DNA of 64,000 bases from Burkholderia sp. SRS-W-2-2016. Its GTDB lineage: Bacteria > Pseudomonadota > Gammaproteobacteria > Burkholderiales > Burkholderiaceae. The DNA is taken from NCBI RefSeq assembly GCF_001931485.1, contig NZ_MSDV01000038.1, positions 20,905-84,904 on the forward strand, read 5' to 3'. Within the stretch, counting starts at the first letter, position 1. Every line of letters begins with the position of its first letter. Both the position numbers and the translations under genes were made by a program. The notes below the pieces were generated by a model. That model was not told the DNA's origin. It was given only the letters and a program-made list of their open reading frames with translations, and made no database searches. This document shows, piece by piece, positions 53,102 through 61,571 of this stretch.

Positions 53102-53632
53102 TCATTGTCCCGGCCGTTCGACGAACTCGAACGGCAAACCGCGTCGCCGCATCCACTCGCCGAGCGCCTGGCCGGTGCCCGCGCGCCAGGGGCGCAGTTT
53201 GGCCGGCTCGACCAGCCGGTATTCGAGCAGCTCCGGCGACAGCGCGATGGTCCCGTGCGCCTTCACGTGATACGCGATGATCAGTTCGTTCTTGCGGATG
53301 AATTCATAGACGCCGATCAGCTCGACCGACTCGGCGTGCAGCGAGGTCTCTTCGAGCACCTCGCGCGCGATCCCCTGCTCCGGCGTCTCGCCGTTTTCGA
53401 GGAAGCCGGTGATCAGCGCGAACATCCCCTCCGGCCACGCGGCGTTGCGCGCGAGCAGCACCTTGCCCTCGCACTCGACGATCGCCGCGACGACCGGCAG
53501 CGGATTGTTCCAATGGACGTAGCCGCATTCGAGGTCGGGACAGCTCTGGCGAACGCGGCCGCCCTCGTGCGCGGGGTCCGCGCGTTCAGTCAGAGGGTTC
53601 GCGCAGCGGGGGCAAAATCGGTACTCGGTCAT
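53102..53632 (-). CDS. Nudix hydrolase with N-terminal zinc ribbon
   Basis: A 176-residue protein. A zinc ribbon with Cys7, Cys10, Cys31 and Cys36 (FCPRCANPL and CPDLECGY) is followed by a Nudix domain. The Nudix box GFLENGETPEQGIAREVLEE is complete near residue 80. The layout is that of NudC-like or ADP-ribose pyrophosphatase-like hydrolases, although it is shorter than NADH pyrophosphatase. Exact substrate unknown. ATG 53632 starts right at the zinc ribbon; upstream codons are low-complexity and look non-coding. Confidence 0.85.
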   Translation of the reverse strand: MTEYRFCPRCANPLTERADPAHEGGRVRQSCPDLECGYVHWNNPLPVVAAIVECEGKVLLARNAAWPEGMFALITGFLENGETPEQGIAREVLEETSLHAESVELIGVYEFIRKNELIIAYHVKAHGTIALSPELLEYRLVEPAKLRPWRAGTGQALGEWMRRRGLPFEFVERPGQ

Positions 53633-54126
53633 GGCGGGGGGACGTCTCTTTGGCTTGTGTTTTTGGTGGGTGAGGTGCGCGCGGCGCGGCGTGCTAGTGA
53701 TTTTATTCGTAGCCTTGGGGCGGCTGGTGGCGATCGTGGCCGATGTGGCGACCTTGGCGACCTTGGCGATCGTGGCCGGCACCGCTCAGCGCGTCGCGCG
53801 CTGCGGGGCGAAGACCGGCGTAGTGGTCGGACGCGAAGGATTGCATGCTGGCGCGCTGCGCCCGGCAACAGGCGCATGGGGATGACCGAAAGCGATCATT
53901 TTAGTGCGGGCGTGCGCAAATGGGTCTTGGGGAGGTTGGGTATTGGAGCGGGATTGCGACCGTGGGCGGTGGATTGCTGGGGCGGTGGATTGCTGGTGCG
54001 GTGGCTTGCTGGTGCGGTGGCTTGCCCGTGCTGCCGTATTACCGCCACGAATGGCCCGTCAGCACAGGCGTACTGTGGGCAGGCGGGCTCCCACCGCCAA
54101 TGGACCGCGGCTAATCAACCGGACAG
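53633..54126. other. Intergenic region, 494 bp, with short tandem repeats
   Basis: No supported gene. Contains a repeated GCGATCGTGGCCG with GCGACCTTG units at about 53729-53780, and a four-copy 16-bp array at 53965-54028. The region is G-rich on the plus strand. It separates the ends of the YbfB-type MFS gene and the start of the Nudix gene, both on the minus strand. Confidence 0.5.
53965..54028. repeat. 16-bp tandem repeat, four copies
   Basis: Units GGCGGTGGATTGCTGG (53965-53980 and 53981-53996, identical), TGCGGTGGCTTGCTGG (53997-54012) and TGCGGTGGCTTGCCCG (54013-54028). Substitutions group copies 1-2 and 3-4, suggesting stepwise duplication. Confidence 0.9.
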
Positions 54127-55572
54127 TTAGTTGCAACCACAATCCGGCATGCGGCTGCGCTTACGCCCACGCGATACCTGCGTCACCGCGATAAGCCCCA
54201 CCGCTCCCGCGATCAGCGCACCGGCCGCCAGCCACAACGCCGGCGAAAACGAGCCGGTGTGCGCGGCGATCGGCGCGGCCACCAGCGGACCGGCGATCTG
54301 CCCGATCCCATAGGCGGCGGTCGCGTAACCCATCAAACCGGCCGCATCGTCGCCGCGCAGGCGCCGCGCCTCGCGCATCGCAAACAGCGTGATCGCGGTG
54401 AACGGCAGCCCGATCAGGATGCTGCCGAGCGAGAAGCCGCCGGCCGTCGGCCAGACGATGCCGAGTGCGATCCCGATCGCCTGCAGCACGTAGCAGCCGG
54501 CGAGCAGCACGCGGTTGTCCCAGTGCGCCGGCAGCCGCGCGCCGAGCAATGCGCCGACGATCAGCGCCGCGCCGAACATCGGCCAGAACAGATCGGGCCA
54601 CGCCGAGCCCGGCAACGCATGTCGCGCGATGACCGGCAGGAACGTCGCGGTGATGATGTAGCCGAAGCCGGGGATGCCGTAGAGCAGGATCAGCCAGAAC
54701 GCGTCGGCGCGGTGAGCGGTAGAGGCGGACAGCGTACGAACTGGCCTGGCATGGTTGCCGGGCCGGTGGGCGAACTCGCTGCCACGGTGAATACCTTGCT
54801 GGTTTGCGGACTGCCCCGCGGGCTGGCCGTCACGCTCGTTCCCCATTGGGCTCCCGGCCTCGTCGCCAGGATCACTGCCCGGCGCCTTCACGGTAGCGCG
54901 AGTCGCAGTAGAGGGTTGCGCCGCCGGGGCCGCGCCCGCCCCTGCGCGTCGAGCGCCGCCCGCGCGCGCCCCGTCGGCAAACACCGGCCACACCAGCACC
55001 GACAACACCGCGCCGATCAACCCGAAGCCGATCCACCCGGCCGTCGCGCCATACCCGCCGGCGACGCTGACCAGCAATCCGGTACCGACGATCCCCACAC
55101 CCGGCCCGGTATAAATCACCCCGCTCCACGCGTGCGCGCCGAGTTCGGCAAGCCGCCGCAAGCCCCACTGCGACGCGAACACGAAGGTCCACGCGCTGAC
55201 CGCGCCGGCGACGAAGCGCACGAGCGCCCAGAACCAGAACGGACCGGCGAGCCCCATCGCGAGCGTCAACAGCACGGTGGCCGCGAGCCCGAGCCGCACC
55301 ATCCGGCCGGGCGACACGCGCAGCGCCGCGCAGGTGACCGCGCCGACGAAGTAGCCCGCGTAATTGGCCGACGCCAGCCAGCCGCCGTGCTGGATGTCGA
55401 GCAGCGGCTGCCCCGCCGCGCCGCCGTGCAGCATCAACGGCAGCAGCGGCGTGAACGCGAAGCGCCCGATGCCGAGCGCGACCGCCAGCGTCACCATGCA
55501 CGCGAGCGCCGCGCGGCGCGCCGCGTGAGGTTCATGGAAGCGCCCGTAAGCGCGCGAAGCGAGGTCGTTCAT
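54127..55572 (-). CDS. YbfB/YjiJ-family MFS transporter
   Basis: A 481-residue MFS protein. The family signatures GIGRFAFTPLLPLMLHGG near 34, GWLASANYAGYFVGA near 63, FVFASQWGLRRL near 130 and GPGVGIVGTGLLVS near 155 are in the N-half, and YGIPGFGYIITATFLPVIAR near 305 begins the C-half. Between the halves lies an unusually long polar linker of roughly 80 residues (Ala/Gly/Pro/Gln-rich), far more than the family norm. Substrate unknown. The gene is divergent from a LysR gene across 100 bp, the usual arrangement for a regulated exporter. Confidence 0.85.
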   Translation of the reverse strand: MNDLASRAYGRFHEPHAARRAALACMVTLAVALGIGRFAFTPLLPLMLHGGAAGQPLLDIQHGGWLASANYAGYFVGAVTCAALRVSPGRMVRLGLAATVLLTLAMGLAGPFWFWALVRFVAGAVSAWTFVFASQWGLRRLAELGAHAWSGVIYTGPGVGIVGTGLLVSVAGGYGATAGWIGFGLIGAVLSVLVWPVFADGARAGGARRAGAGAAPAAQPSTATRATVKAPGSDPGDEAGSPMGNERDGQPAGQSANQQGIHRGSEFAHRPGNHARPVRTLSASTAHRADAFWLILLYGIPGFGYIITATFLPVIARHALPGSAWPDLFWPMFGAALIVGALLGARLPAHWDNRVLLAGCYVLQAIGIALGIVWPTAGGFSLGSILIGLPFTAITLFAMREARRLRGDDAAGLMGYATAAYGIGQIAGPLVAAPIAAHTGSFSPALWLAAGALIAGAVGLIAVTQVSRGRKRSRMPDCGCN

Positions 55573-55612
55573 GTTCGGGACCCGAAGCGGTAATCGATTG
55601 ATCCATGTTAGC

Positions 55613-55642
55613 TTGACCTTTCGATCACGAAAAATGAATAAT
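55613..55642 (+). promoter_or_regulatory. Probable promoter of the LysR gene
   Basis: TTGACC at 55613-55618 and AATAAT at 55637-55642, separated by 18 bases, lie 30 bases upstream of the LysR start in the 100-bp divergent gap. Confidence 0.5.
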
Positions 55643-55672
55643 TCGGATATCAATCATCGCCAGGAGAGAATG

Positions 55673-56575
55673 ATGGATCTGGCCGCCCTGACCATTTTTC
55701 GCGCCGTCGTACGGGAAAACGGCGTGACGCGCGCCGCCGCGAAGCTCAATCGCGTGCAATCGAACGTGACGACGCGTATCAAGCAGCTCGAGGAGCAGCT
55801 CGGCACCGAGCTGTTTATCCGTGACGGCCGCCGGCTCGTGCTGACGCCGGCCGGCGAAACGCTGCTGCCCTACGCGGAACGGCTGCTCGCGCTTGCCGAC
55901 GAGGCCCGCCACGCGGTGCGCGAAGACCGGCCGAGCGGGCGTCTGCGGCTCGGCACGATGGAAAGCGTCGCGGCCACGCGTCTGCCGGCTCTGCTCGCGC
56001 AATACCACCAGCAATGGCCGGCCGTCGCGCTGGAACTGGAGACCGGCACCACCGGCAAGCTGATCGAGCGGGTCCGCGAGTTCGAGGTCGATGCCGCGCT
56101 GGTCGCGACGCCGCTCGATCCGGCCGCGCTCGGCGAGCTGTTCGAGAGCGTGCCGGTATTTCGCGAGGAACTGGTGATGCTGACGCCGCGCGGGCATCGG
56201 CCGATTCATCAGGTCGGCGACATCGCGCTATCTACCCTGGTCGCGTTCGAGCGCGGCTGCGCGTACCGGTCGTATATCGAGAAGTGGTATCTGGAGCACG
56301 GCGTGCGGCCCGCGCGGGTGCTGGAACTCGGCTCGTATCACGCGATCGTCGCATGCGTGGCGGCGGGCGCCGGCGTCGCGGTCGCGCCGCGCTCGGTGCT
56401 CGATCTGCAGGCCGACACGAGCAATATCGCGGTCCACGCGCTGCCCGATATCGACCCGATCGATACGCTGCTGGTGTGGCGCCGCGGACACTTTTCGTCG
56501 GCGCTCAATGCGCTGCGGCGCACGCTGGTGGAGTCGCAGCAGCAGACGGCGGAGGCTGCGGAGAGCGCGGCCTGA
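55673..56575 (+). CDS. LysR-type transcriptional regulator
   Basis: A 300-residue LysR protein. The HTH is at residues 1-60 (LTIFRAVVRENGVTRAAAKL, then VTTRIKQLEEQLGTELFIRDGRR) and the effector domain begins near 88 (SGRLRLGTMESVAATRLPALL). This N-terminal style matches regulators paired with YbfB or efflux genes. Two adjacent ATGs exist; 55673 was chosen because the GGAG at 55663-55666 is six bases upstream, against three for 55670. It likely controls the divergent MFS gene. Effector unknown. Confidence 0.85.
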   Translation: MDLAALTIFRAVVRENGVTRAAAKLNRVQSNVTTRIKQLEEQLGTELFIRDGRRLVLTPAGETLLPYAERLLALADEARHAVREDRPSGRLRLGTMESVAATRLPALLAQYHQQWPAVALELETGTTGKLIERVREFEVDAALVATPLDPAALGELFESVPVFREELVMLTPRGHRPIHQVGDIALSTLVAFERGCAYRSYIEKWYLEHGVRPARVLELGSYHAIVACVAAGAGVAVAPRSVLDLQADTSNIAVHALPDIDPIDTLLVWRRGHFSSALNALRRTLVESQQQTAEAAESAA

Positions 56576-56594
56576 GCGGGGTTGGCGATGGCGG

Positions 56595-56651
56595 CAAAAA
56601 CAAAGGGGCCACGCAGTGCGCCGATCCTCCCGGCGCGCCACGTGGCCCCTT
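56595..56651 (-). terminator. Rho-independent terminator of alaS
   Basis: AAGGGGCCACG (56603-56613) pairs perfectly over 11 bp with CGTGGCCCCTT (56641-56651), and an inner GCGCCG/CGGCGC stem extends it. On the minus strand it is followed by TTTGTTTTTG. It also lies downstream of the convergent LysR gene. Confidence 0.75.
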
Positions 56652-56721
56652 CTGGTCAAACCCGGCTCACACCGGATTCGGCCCCGGCCCGAGTCGGACT
56701 CGAGCCGGCTTCTACATCACA

Positions 56722-59346
56722 TCAAAGCTGCCCTTCAACCCAGGCCTTCACGCCTGCCAGCGCCGCCGGCAGGTTAGCCGGCTCGGTACCGCCAGCCTGC
56801 GCCATGTCCGGACGGCCGCCGCCCTTGCCGCCGACCTGCTGCGCGACAAAGTTGACCAGCTCGCCGGCCTTGACCTTCTTGCTCGCGTCGGCAGTCACAC
56901 CGGCGATCAGGCTGACCTTGCCGCCATCGACCGCCGCCAGCACGATCGCCGCGCTCTTGAGCTTGTCCTTCAGCTTGTCCACCGTTTCGCGCAGCGTCTT
57001 CACGTCCGCGCCTTCGAGCGTCGCCGCCAGCACATGCACGCCGCCGACTTCGATCGCCTGGCCGGCCAGCTCGTCGCCCTGGCTCGACGCCAGCTTCGAC
57101 TTCAGCGCGCCCAGTTCCTTCTCGAGCGCCTTCACCTGGTCCTGCACCTGACCGATACGCTGCGTCAACTCCGACGGCTGCGCCTTCAGCACCGCGGCCG
57201 CCGCGTTCACGCGCGCTTCGAGTTCCTGCACGTAGCGCACCGCGTTGTCGCCGGTGATCGCTTCGACACGGCGGATACCCGCCGCGACGCCGCCTTCCAT
57301 CACGATCTTGAAGAAACCGATGTCGCCCGAGCGGCTCACGTGGGTGCCGCCGCACAGCTCGCGCGAGAAGCCGAGGTCGAGCACGCGCACTTCGTCGCCG
57401 TACTTTTCGCCGAACAGCGCCATCGCCCCGCCCTTCACCGCGTCGTCATAGGACATCAGGCGCACGATGCCGGGCGCGTTCGCGAGGATTTCGGCGTTGA
57501 CGATTTCCTCGACGCGGCGGATCTGCTCGTCCGTCATCGGCGCGTTGTGCGCGAAGTCGAAACGGGTCTTGTCCGCGTCGACGAGCGAACCCTTCTGTTG
57601 CACGTGCGAGCCGAGCACTTCGCGCAGCGCCTTATGCATCAGGTGCGTCGCCGAGTGGTTGCGGCCCGTGCGGGCGCGGCGCACCGCGTCGATTTCCGCC
57701 TTCACGACGTCGCCGACCTTCAGCGTGCCCTGTTCGAGCGTGCCGTGATGGCCGACCACGTCGGCCTGCACCTTCAGCGTATCGGCAACGGCGAAGCGCG
57801 TGCTGGCGTTCGCGAGCACGCCCTGGTCGCCGACCTGGCCGCCCGATTCCGCGTAGAACGGCGTGTGATCGAGCACGACCACCGCCTGCTGGCCGGCGCT
57901 CGCCTGCTGCACCGATGCGCCGTCCACGTACAGCGCGACGACCTTCGCGTCGTCGAAGACGATTTCCTCGTAGCCGTGGAAGGTGGTCTTCGCGCCCGAG
58001 TATTCGAGGCCCTGCGCCATCTTGAACTTGCCCGCCGCGCGCGCCTGTTCGCGCTGACGCGCCATTGCTTCGTCGAACGCGGGTTCGTCGACCGTTACTT
58101 CGCGCTCACGGCATACGTCAGCGGTCAGGTCCAGCGGGAAGCCATACGTGTCGTGCAGCTTGAACGCGAGTTCGCCGTCGAGCGTCTTGCCGCCCTTCGC
58201 GTCGAGCTCGGCCAGCGCGGCGTCGAGAATCGACATGCCGTGCTCGATCGTCTCGAAGAAGCGCTCTTCTTCCTGACGCAGCACGTCGGTCACGCGCTGT
58301 TCGGCTTCCGCCAGTTCCGGATACGCGGCGCCCATTTGCGCGACGAGGTCCGCGACCAGCTTGTGGAAGAACGCGCCCTTCTTGCCGAGCTTGTAGCCGT
58401 GGCGGATCGCGCGGCGCACGATACGGCGCAGCACGTAGCCGCGGCCTTCGTTGCCCGGAATCACGCCGTCGACGATCAGGAACGAGCACGCGCGGATGTG
58501 GTCCGCGATCACCTTCAGCGAGTTGTTCGTGAGGTCGCTCACGCCGGTTTCGCGGGCCGCAGCGTGGATCAGCGCCTGGAACAGGTCGATCTCGTAGTTG
58601 CTGTGCACGTGCTGCAGCACGGCGGCCAGACGCTCCAGACCCATACCGGTATCGACGCACTGCTTGGGCAGCGGCGTCATGTTGCCCTGGGCGTCGCGAT
58701 TGAACTGCATGAACACGAGATTCCAGATCTCGATGAAGCGGTCGCCGTCTTCTTCCGGCGATCCCGGCGGGCCGCCCCAGATTTCCGGACCGTGGTCGTA
58801 GAACACTTCCGAGCACGGGCCGCACGGGCCGGTGTCGGCCATCTGCCAGAAGTTGTCCGACGCGTAGCGCGCGCCCTTGTTGTCGCCGATGCGGATGATG
58901 CGCTCGACCGGCACGCCGATTTCCTTCGCCCAGATGTCGAATGCTTCGTCGTCTTCCTGATAGACGGTGACCGTGAGCTTGTCCGCCGGCAGCTTGTAGA
59001 CCGTGGTCAGCAATTCCCAGCAGTAGTGGATCGCGTCGCGCTTGAAGTAGTCGCCGAACGAGAAGTTGCCGAGCATCTCGAAGAACGTGTGGTGACGCGC
59101 GGTGTAGCCGACGTTTTCGAGGTCGTTATGCTTGCCGCCGGCGCGCACGCTGCGCTGCGCGGTCGTGGCGCGCGAATACGGACGCGATTCCGCGCCGAGG
59201 AACACATCTTTGAACTGCACCATCCCCGAATTGGTGAAGAGCAGCGTCGGGTCGTTGCCGGGCACGAGGCTCGACGAACGGACGATCGTGTGGCCCTTCG
59301 ATTCGAAGAACTTGAGGAATTTCTCGCGGATTTCAGCGGCTTTCAT
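56722..59346 (-). CDS. alaS: Alanyl-tRNA synthetase
   Basis: An 874-residue class II synthetase starting MKAAEIREKFLKFFESKGH. Aminoacylation motifs are at the N-terminus (SSSLVPGNDPTLLFTNSGM, HHTFFEMLGNFSFGDYFK), with RIVRRAIRHG near 300. The editing domain has the metal-binding NHSATHLMHKAL and CGGTH pair, and the C-Ala domain ends the protein (GGKGGGRPDMAQAGG). All residues expected for Ala activation and Ser/Gly editing appear present. ATG 59346 matches the family N-terminus. It is a single gene with its own promoter and terminator. Confidence 0.95.
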   Translation of the reverse strand: MKAAEIREKFLKFFESKGHTIVRSSSLVPGNDPTLLFTNSGMVQFKDVFLGAESRPYSRATTAQRSVRAGGKHNDLENVGYTARHHTFFEMLGNFSFGDYFKRDAIHYCWELLTTVYKLPADKLTVTVYQEDDEAFDIWAKEIGVPVERIIRIGDNKGARYASDNFWQMADTGPCGPCSEVFYDHGPEIWGGPPGSPEEDGDRFIEIWNLVFMQFNRDAQGNMTPLPKQCVDTGMGLERLAAVLQHVHSNYEIDLFQALIHAAARETGVSDLTNNSLKVIADHIRACSFLIVDGVIPGNEGRGYVLRRIVRRAIRHGYKLGKKGAFFHKLVADLVAQMGAAYPELAEAEQRVTDVLRQEEERFFETIEHGMSILDAALAELDAKGGKTLDGELAFKLHDTYGFPLDLTADVCREREVTVDEPAFDEAMARQREQARAAGKFKMAQGLEYSGAKTTFHGYEEIVFDDAKVVALYVDGASVQQASAGQQAVVVLDHTPFYAESGGQVGDQGVLANASTRFAVADTLKVQADVVGHHGTLEQGTLKVGDVVKAEIDAVRRARTGRNHSATHLMHKALREVLGSHVQQKGSLVDADKTRFDFAHNAPMTDEQIRRVEEIVNAEILANAPGIVRLMSYDDAVKGGAMALFGEKYGDEVRVLDLGFSRELCGGTHVSRSGDIGFFKIVMEGGVAAGIRRVEAITGDNAVRYVQELEARVNAAAAVLKAQPSELTQRIGQVQDQVKALEKELGALKSKLASSQGDELAGQAIEVGGVHVLAATLEGADVKTLRETVDKLKDKLKSAAIVLAAVDGGKVSLIAGVTADASKKVKAGELVNFVAQQVGGKGGGRPDMAQAGGTEPANLPAALAGVKAWVEGQL

Positions 59347-59433
59347 AGCGGGCGGGGGACGGTCCTGACGGGGTTCCTGACTGAGAATGGCGGTCTGTGA
59401 GAGGCGCCAACTGTCTGTTTCTTTAAACGACCG

Positions 59434-59439
59434 ATTATA
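59434..59439 (-). promoter_or_regulatory. Probable -10 box of alaS
   Basis: TATAAT on the minus strand (context CCCG-TATAAT-CGG) lies 88-93 bases upstream of the alaS ATG. No clear -35 is seen. Confidence 0.5.
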
Positions 59440-59660
59440 CGGGATCGGCACGCCCGCGCGGCGGCGCTGGCCAACCGGCCAAGCCGCGCCCGTGGCCGCG
59501 GCGGCAGGCGCGCGGCCGGCGGCTACGCGCGGCGCTATGACGTTCGGCCGACTGCGCCCGGCCGCGGGAATCGCTTAAGATGACTCGCACAGAAATTTCA
59601 CGAGACACGAGGCGCCGCCGCTCGCGCGCCGTCCGCAGCCATCAGGAGACAGTCAGGAAT

Positions 59661-60881
59661 ATGGGAGCCCTCAGTCACATCCGCGTACTCGACCTCACCC
59701 GCGTGCTCGCCGGCCCGTGGTGCGCGCAGACGCTCGCCGACTTCGGCGCCGACGTGATCAAGATCGAACGCCCGGAGGTCGGCGACGACACCCGCCACTG
59801 GGGGCCGCCGTATCTGCGCACGCCGGAAGGCACCGACACGCGCGAGGCCGCCTACTACCTCGCGGCGAACCGCAACAAGCGCTCGGTCACGGTGGACATC
59901 GGCTCGCCCGAGGGTCAACAGATCATTCGCGAGCTCGCCGCGCAAAGCGACGTGGTGCTCGAGAACTACAAGGTCGGCCAGTTGAAGAAGTACGGGCTCG
60001 ACTATGAATCGCTGAAGCAGGTGAAGCCGGATCTGATCTACTGCTCGGTGACCGGCTTCGGGCAGACCGGGCCGTATGCGTCGCGCGCGGGCTATGACTT
60101 CATCGTGCAGGGTATCGGCGGCTTCATGAGCATTACCGGCGAGCGCGACGGTCAGCCGGGCGGCGGGCCGCAGAAGGCCGGCGTCGCGATCGCCGACCTG
60201 ATGACCGGCATGTATTCGACGATCGCGGTGCTGACCGCGCTCACGCATCGCGACCGCACCGGCGAAGGCCAATACATCGACATGGCGCTGCTCGACGTGC
60301 AGGTCGCGATGCTCGCCAACATGAACACGAACTATCTGGCGAGCGGCCAGCCGCCGGTGCGCTGGGGCAACGCGCATCCGAACATCGTGCCGTACCAGAC
60401 CTTCCAGACCAGCGACGGCTGGATCATCGTCGCGGTCGGCAACGACGGCCAGTTCCGCAAGTTCGTCGATGTGGGCGGCCGGCCCGAGCTCGCCGACGAC
60501 GAGCGTTTCGCGACCAACCCGGCGCGCGTGCGCAACCGCGACATCCTCGTGCCGATCCTCGCGGAGATGGTGCGGCTGCAAGGCAAGCAGCAATGGATCG
60601 CCGCGCTCGAAGCGGCCGGCGTGCCGTGCGGGCCGATCAACGATCTGAACGAGGTGTTCGAGAACGAGCAGGTGGTCGCGCGCGGCATGCAGGTGGATCT
60701 GCCGCATCCGTCGGGCGGCACGGTCAAGCTGGTGCGCAACCCGATCAAGATGACCGGCACGCCGCCGCGGGCGCTCAGTCACCCGCCGCTGCTCGGCGAG
60801 CATACCGAGCACGTGCTGCACGACGTGCTCGGGTATGACGCGGAGAAGATTGCGGGGCTGCGGGGGAAGTCGGTGATTTGA
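59661..60881 (+). CDS. Family III CoA-transferase (CaiB/BaiF type)
   Basis: A 406-residue protein beginning MGALSHIRVLDLTRVLAGPW. The CaiB/BaiF motifs LADFGADVIKIERPEVGDDTR at about 26-46, ANRNKRSVTVDI near 73, SVTGFGQTGPYASRAGYDFIVQ near 128-150 and GEGQYIDMALLD near 207 are complete. The catalytic Asp is expected just after the GYDF region. Such enzymes move CoA between carboxylic acids, for example succinyl-CoA to itaconate, glutarate or formyl/oxalyl donors; the substrate is unknown. ATG 59661 was taken because the upstream Arg-rich codons are not family-like. Confidence 0.9.
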   Translation: MGALSHIRVLDLTRVLAGPWCAQTLADFGADVIKIERPEVGDDTRHWGPPYLRTPEGTDTREAAYYLAANRNKRSVTVDIGSPEGQQIIRELAAQSDVVLENYKVGQLKKYGLDYESLKQVKPDLIYCSVTGFGQTGPYASRAGYDFIVQGIGGFMSITGERDGQPGGGPQKAGVAIADLMTGMYSTIAVLTALTHRDRTGEGQYIDMALLDVQVAMLANMNTNYLASGQPPVRWGNAHPNIVPYQTFQTSDGWIIVAVGNDGQFRKFVDVGGRPELADDERFATNPARVRNRDILVPILAEMVRLQGKQQWIAALEAAGVPCGPINDLNEVFENEQVVARGMQVDLPHPSGGTVKLVRNPIKMTGTPPRALSHPPLLGEHTEHVLHDVLGYDAEKIAGLRGKSVI

Positions 60882-60953
60882 TGGGAGGGGCGACTTGAAG
60901 ACGGCGCCGCGACAGCAAAGCGAACGAAATCAGCGCCCCGCCCTACGGCGAGC

Positions 60954-61511
60954 TCACTGCGCTCCCAGCGAAGCCAGCCAGCTCCGCCCTTCTTCCCAGT
61001 CGCCGAGACCGCTGTCGGCATTGATATGGCCGCGCGCGCCGAGGTCGATCCAGCGGCTGCCCCACGCGTGCGCGCAGGTCTGCGAAAACGCCACGCCGCC
61101 ATACGGATCGTCGCTGCTCGCGACCACGATCGTCGGGAACGGCAGACGCGCGAGCGGCACCGGCGCGAAGCCGCTTGCATCGCGCGGAAAATGGGCTTCG
61201 GCGGGATCGGAGAGCGCAACCAGCAGCGCGCCGGCCACCTTCGCGAGCTGCGCCGCGCTCGCGTATTGGGTGGCCCAGAACGCGGTGGTCAGGCAGCCCA
61301 GGCTATGCGCGGCGAACCGCACCGGCGCATCGGCGGCGGCGACCGCGGCGTCGAGGGTGCGGCACCATGCATCGCGCGACGGGTGCTCCCAGTCCGGCAT
61401 CTGCACGCGAACGAAATCCGGATCCAATGCTTCCCAACGGGTTTGCCAATGGCCGGCGCCGGAATTCAGATAGCCCGGCAGTACGAGTGTGGTCGGTTGT
61501 GATGCGCTCAT
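60954..61511 (-). CDS. RBBP9/YdeN-type serine hydrolase
   Basis: A 185-residue small alpha/beta hydrolase. It starts VLPGYLNSGAGHWQTRWEA, the usual opening of the RBBP9/YdeN group, and has the nucleophile elbow AHSLG with Ser near 70. The acid is in VVASSDDPYGG near 131, and the base His is in ARGHINADSGLGDWEEG near 161. Family members are small esterases of largely unknown physiological role. It converges on the CoA-transferase gene and lies 60 bp beyond the gamma-glutamyltransferase stop. Confidence 0.85.
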   Translation of the reverse strand: MSASQPTTLVLPGYLNSGAGHWQTRWEALDPDFVRVQMPDWEHPSRDAWCRTLDAAVAAADAPVRFAAHSLGCLTTAFWATQYASAAQLAKVAGALLVALSDPAEAHFPRDASGFAPVPLARLPFPTIVVASSDDPYGGVAFSQTCAHAWGSRWIDLGARGHINADSGLGDWEEGRSWLASLGAQ

Positions 61512-61571
61512 GGATTCCCCGGATTCGATTGGTCTTTCGTTTGCTTGCGCGAGTGCGTCGCGTCTGCCGTT

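Noticed and set aside
56014..59400. An 1128-codon plus-strand frame over the LysR 3' end and alaS
   Set aside because: It is antisense to alaS, whose motifs are complete; it is a product of the strong GC3 bias.
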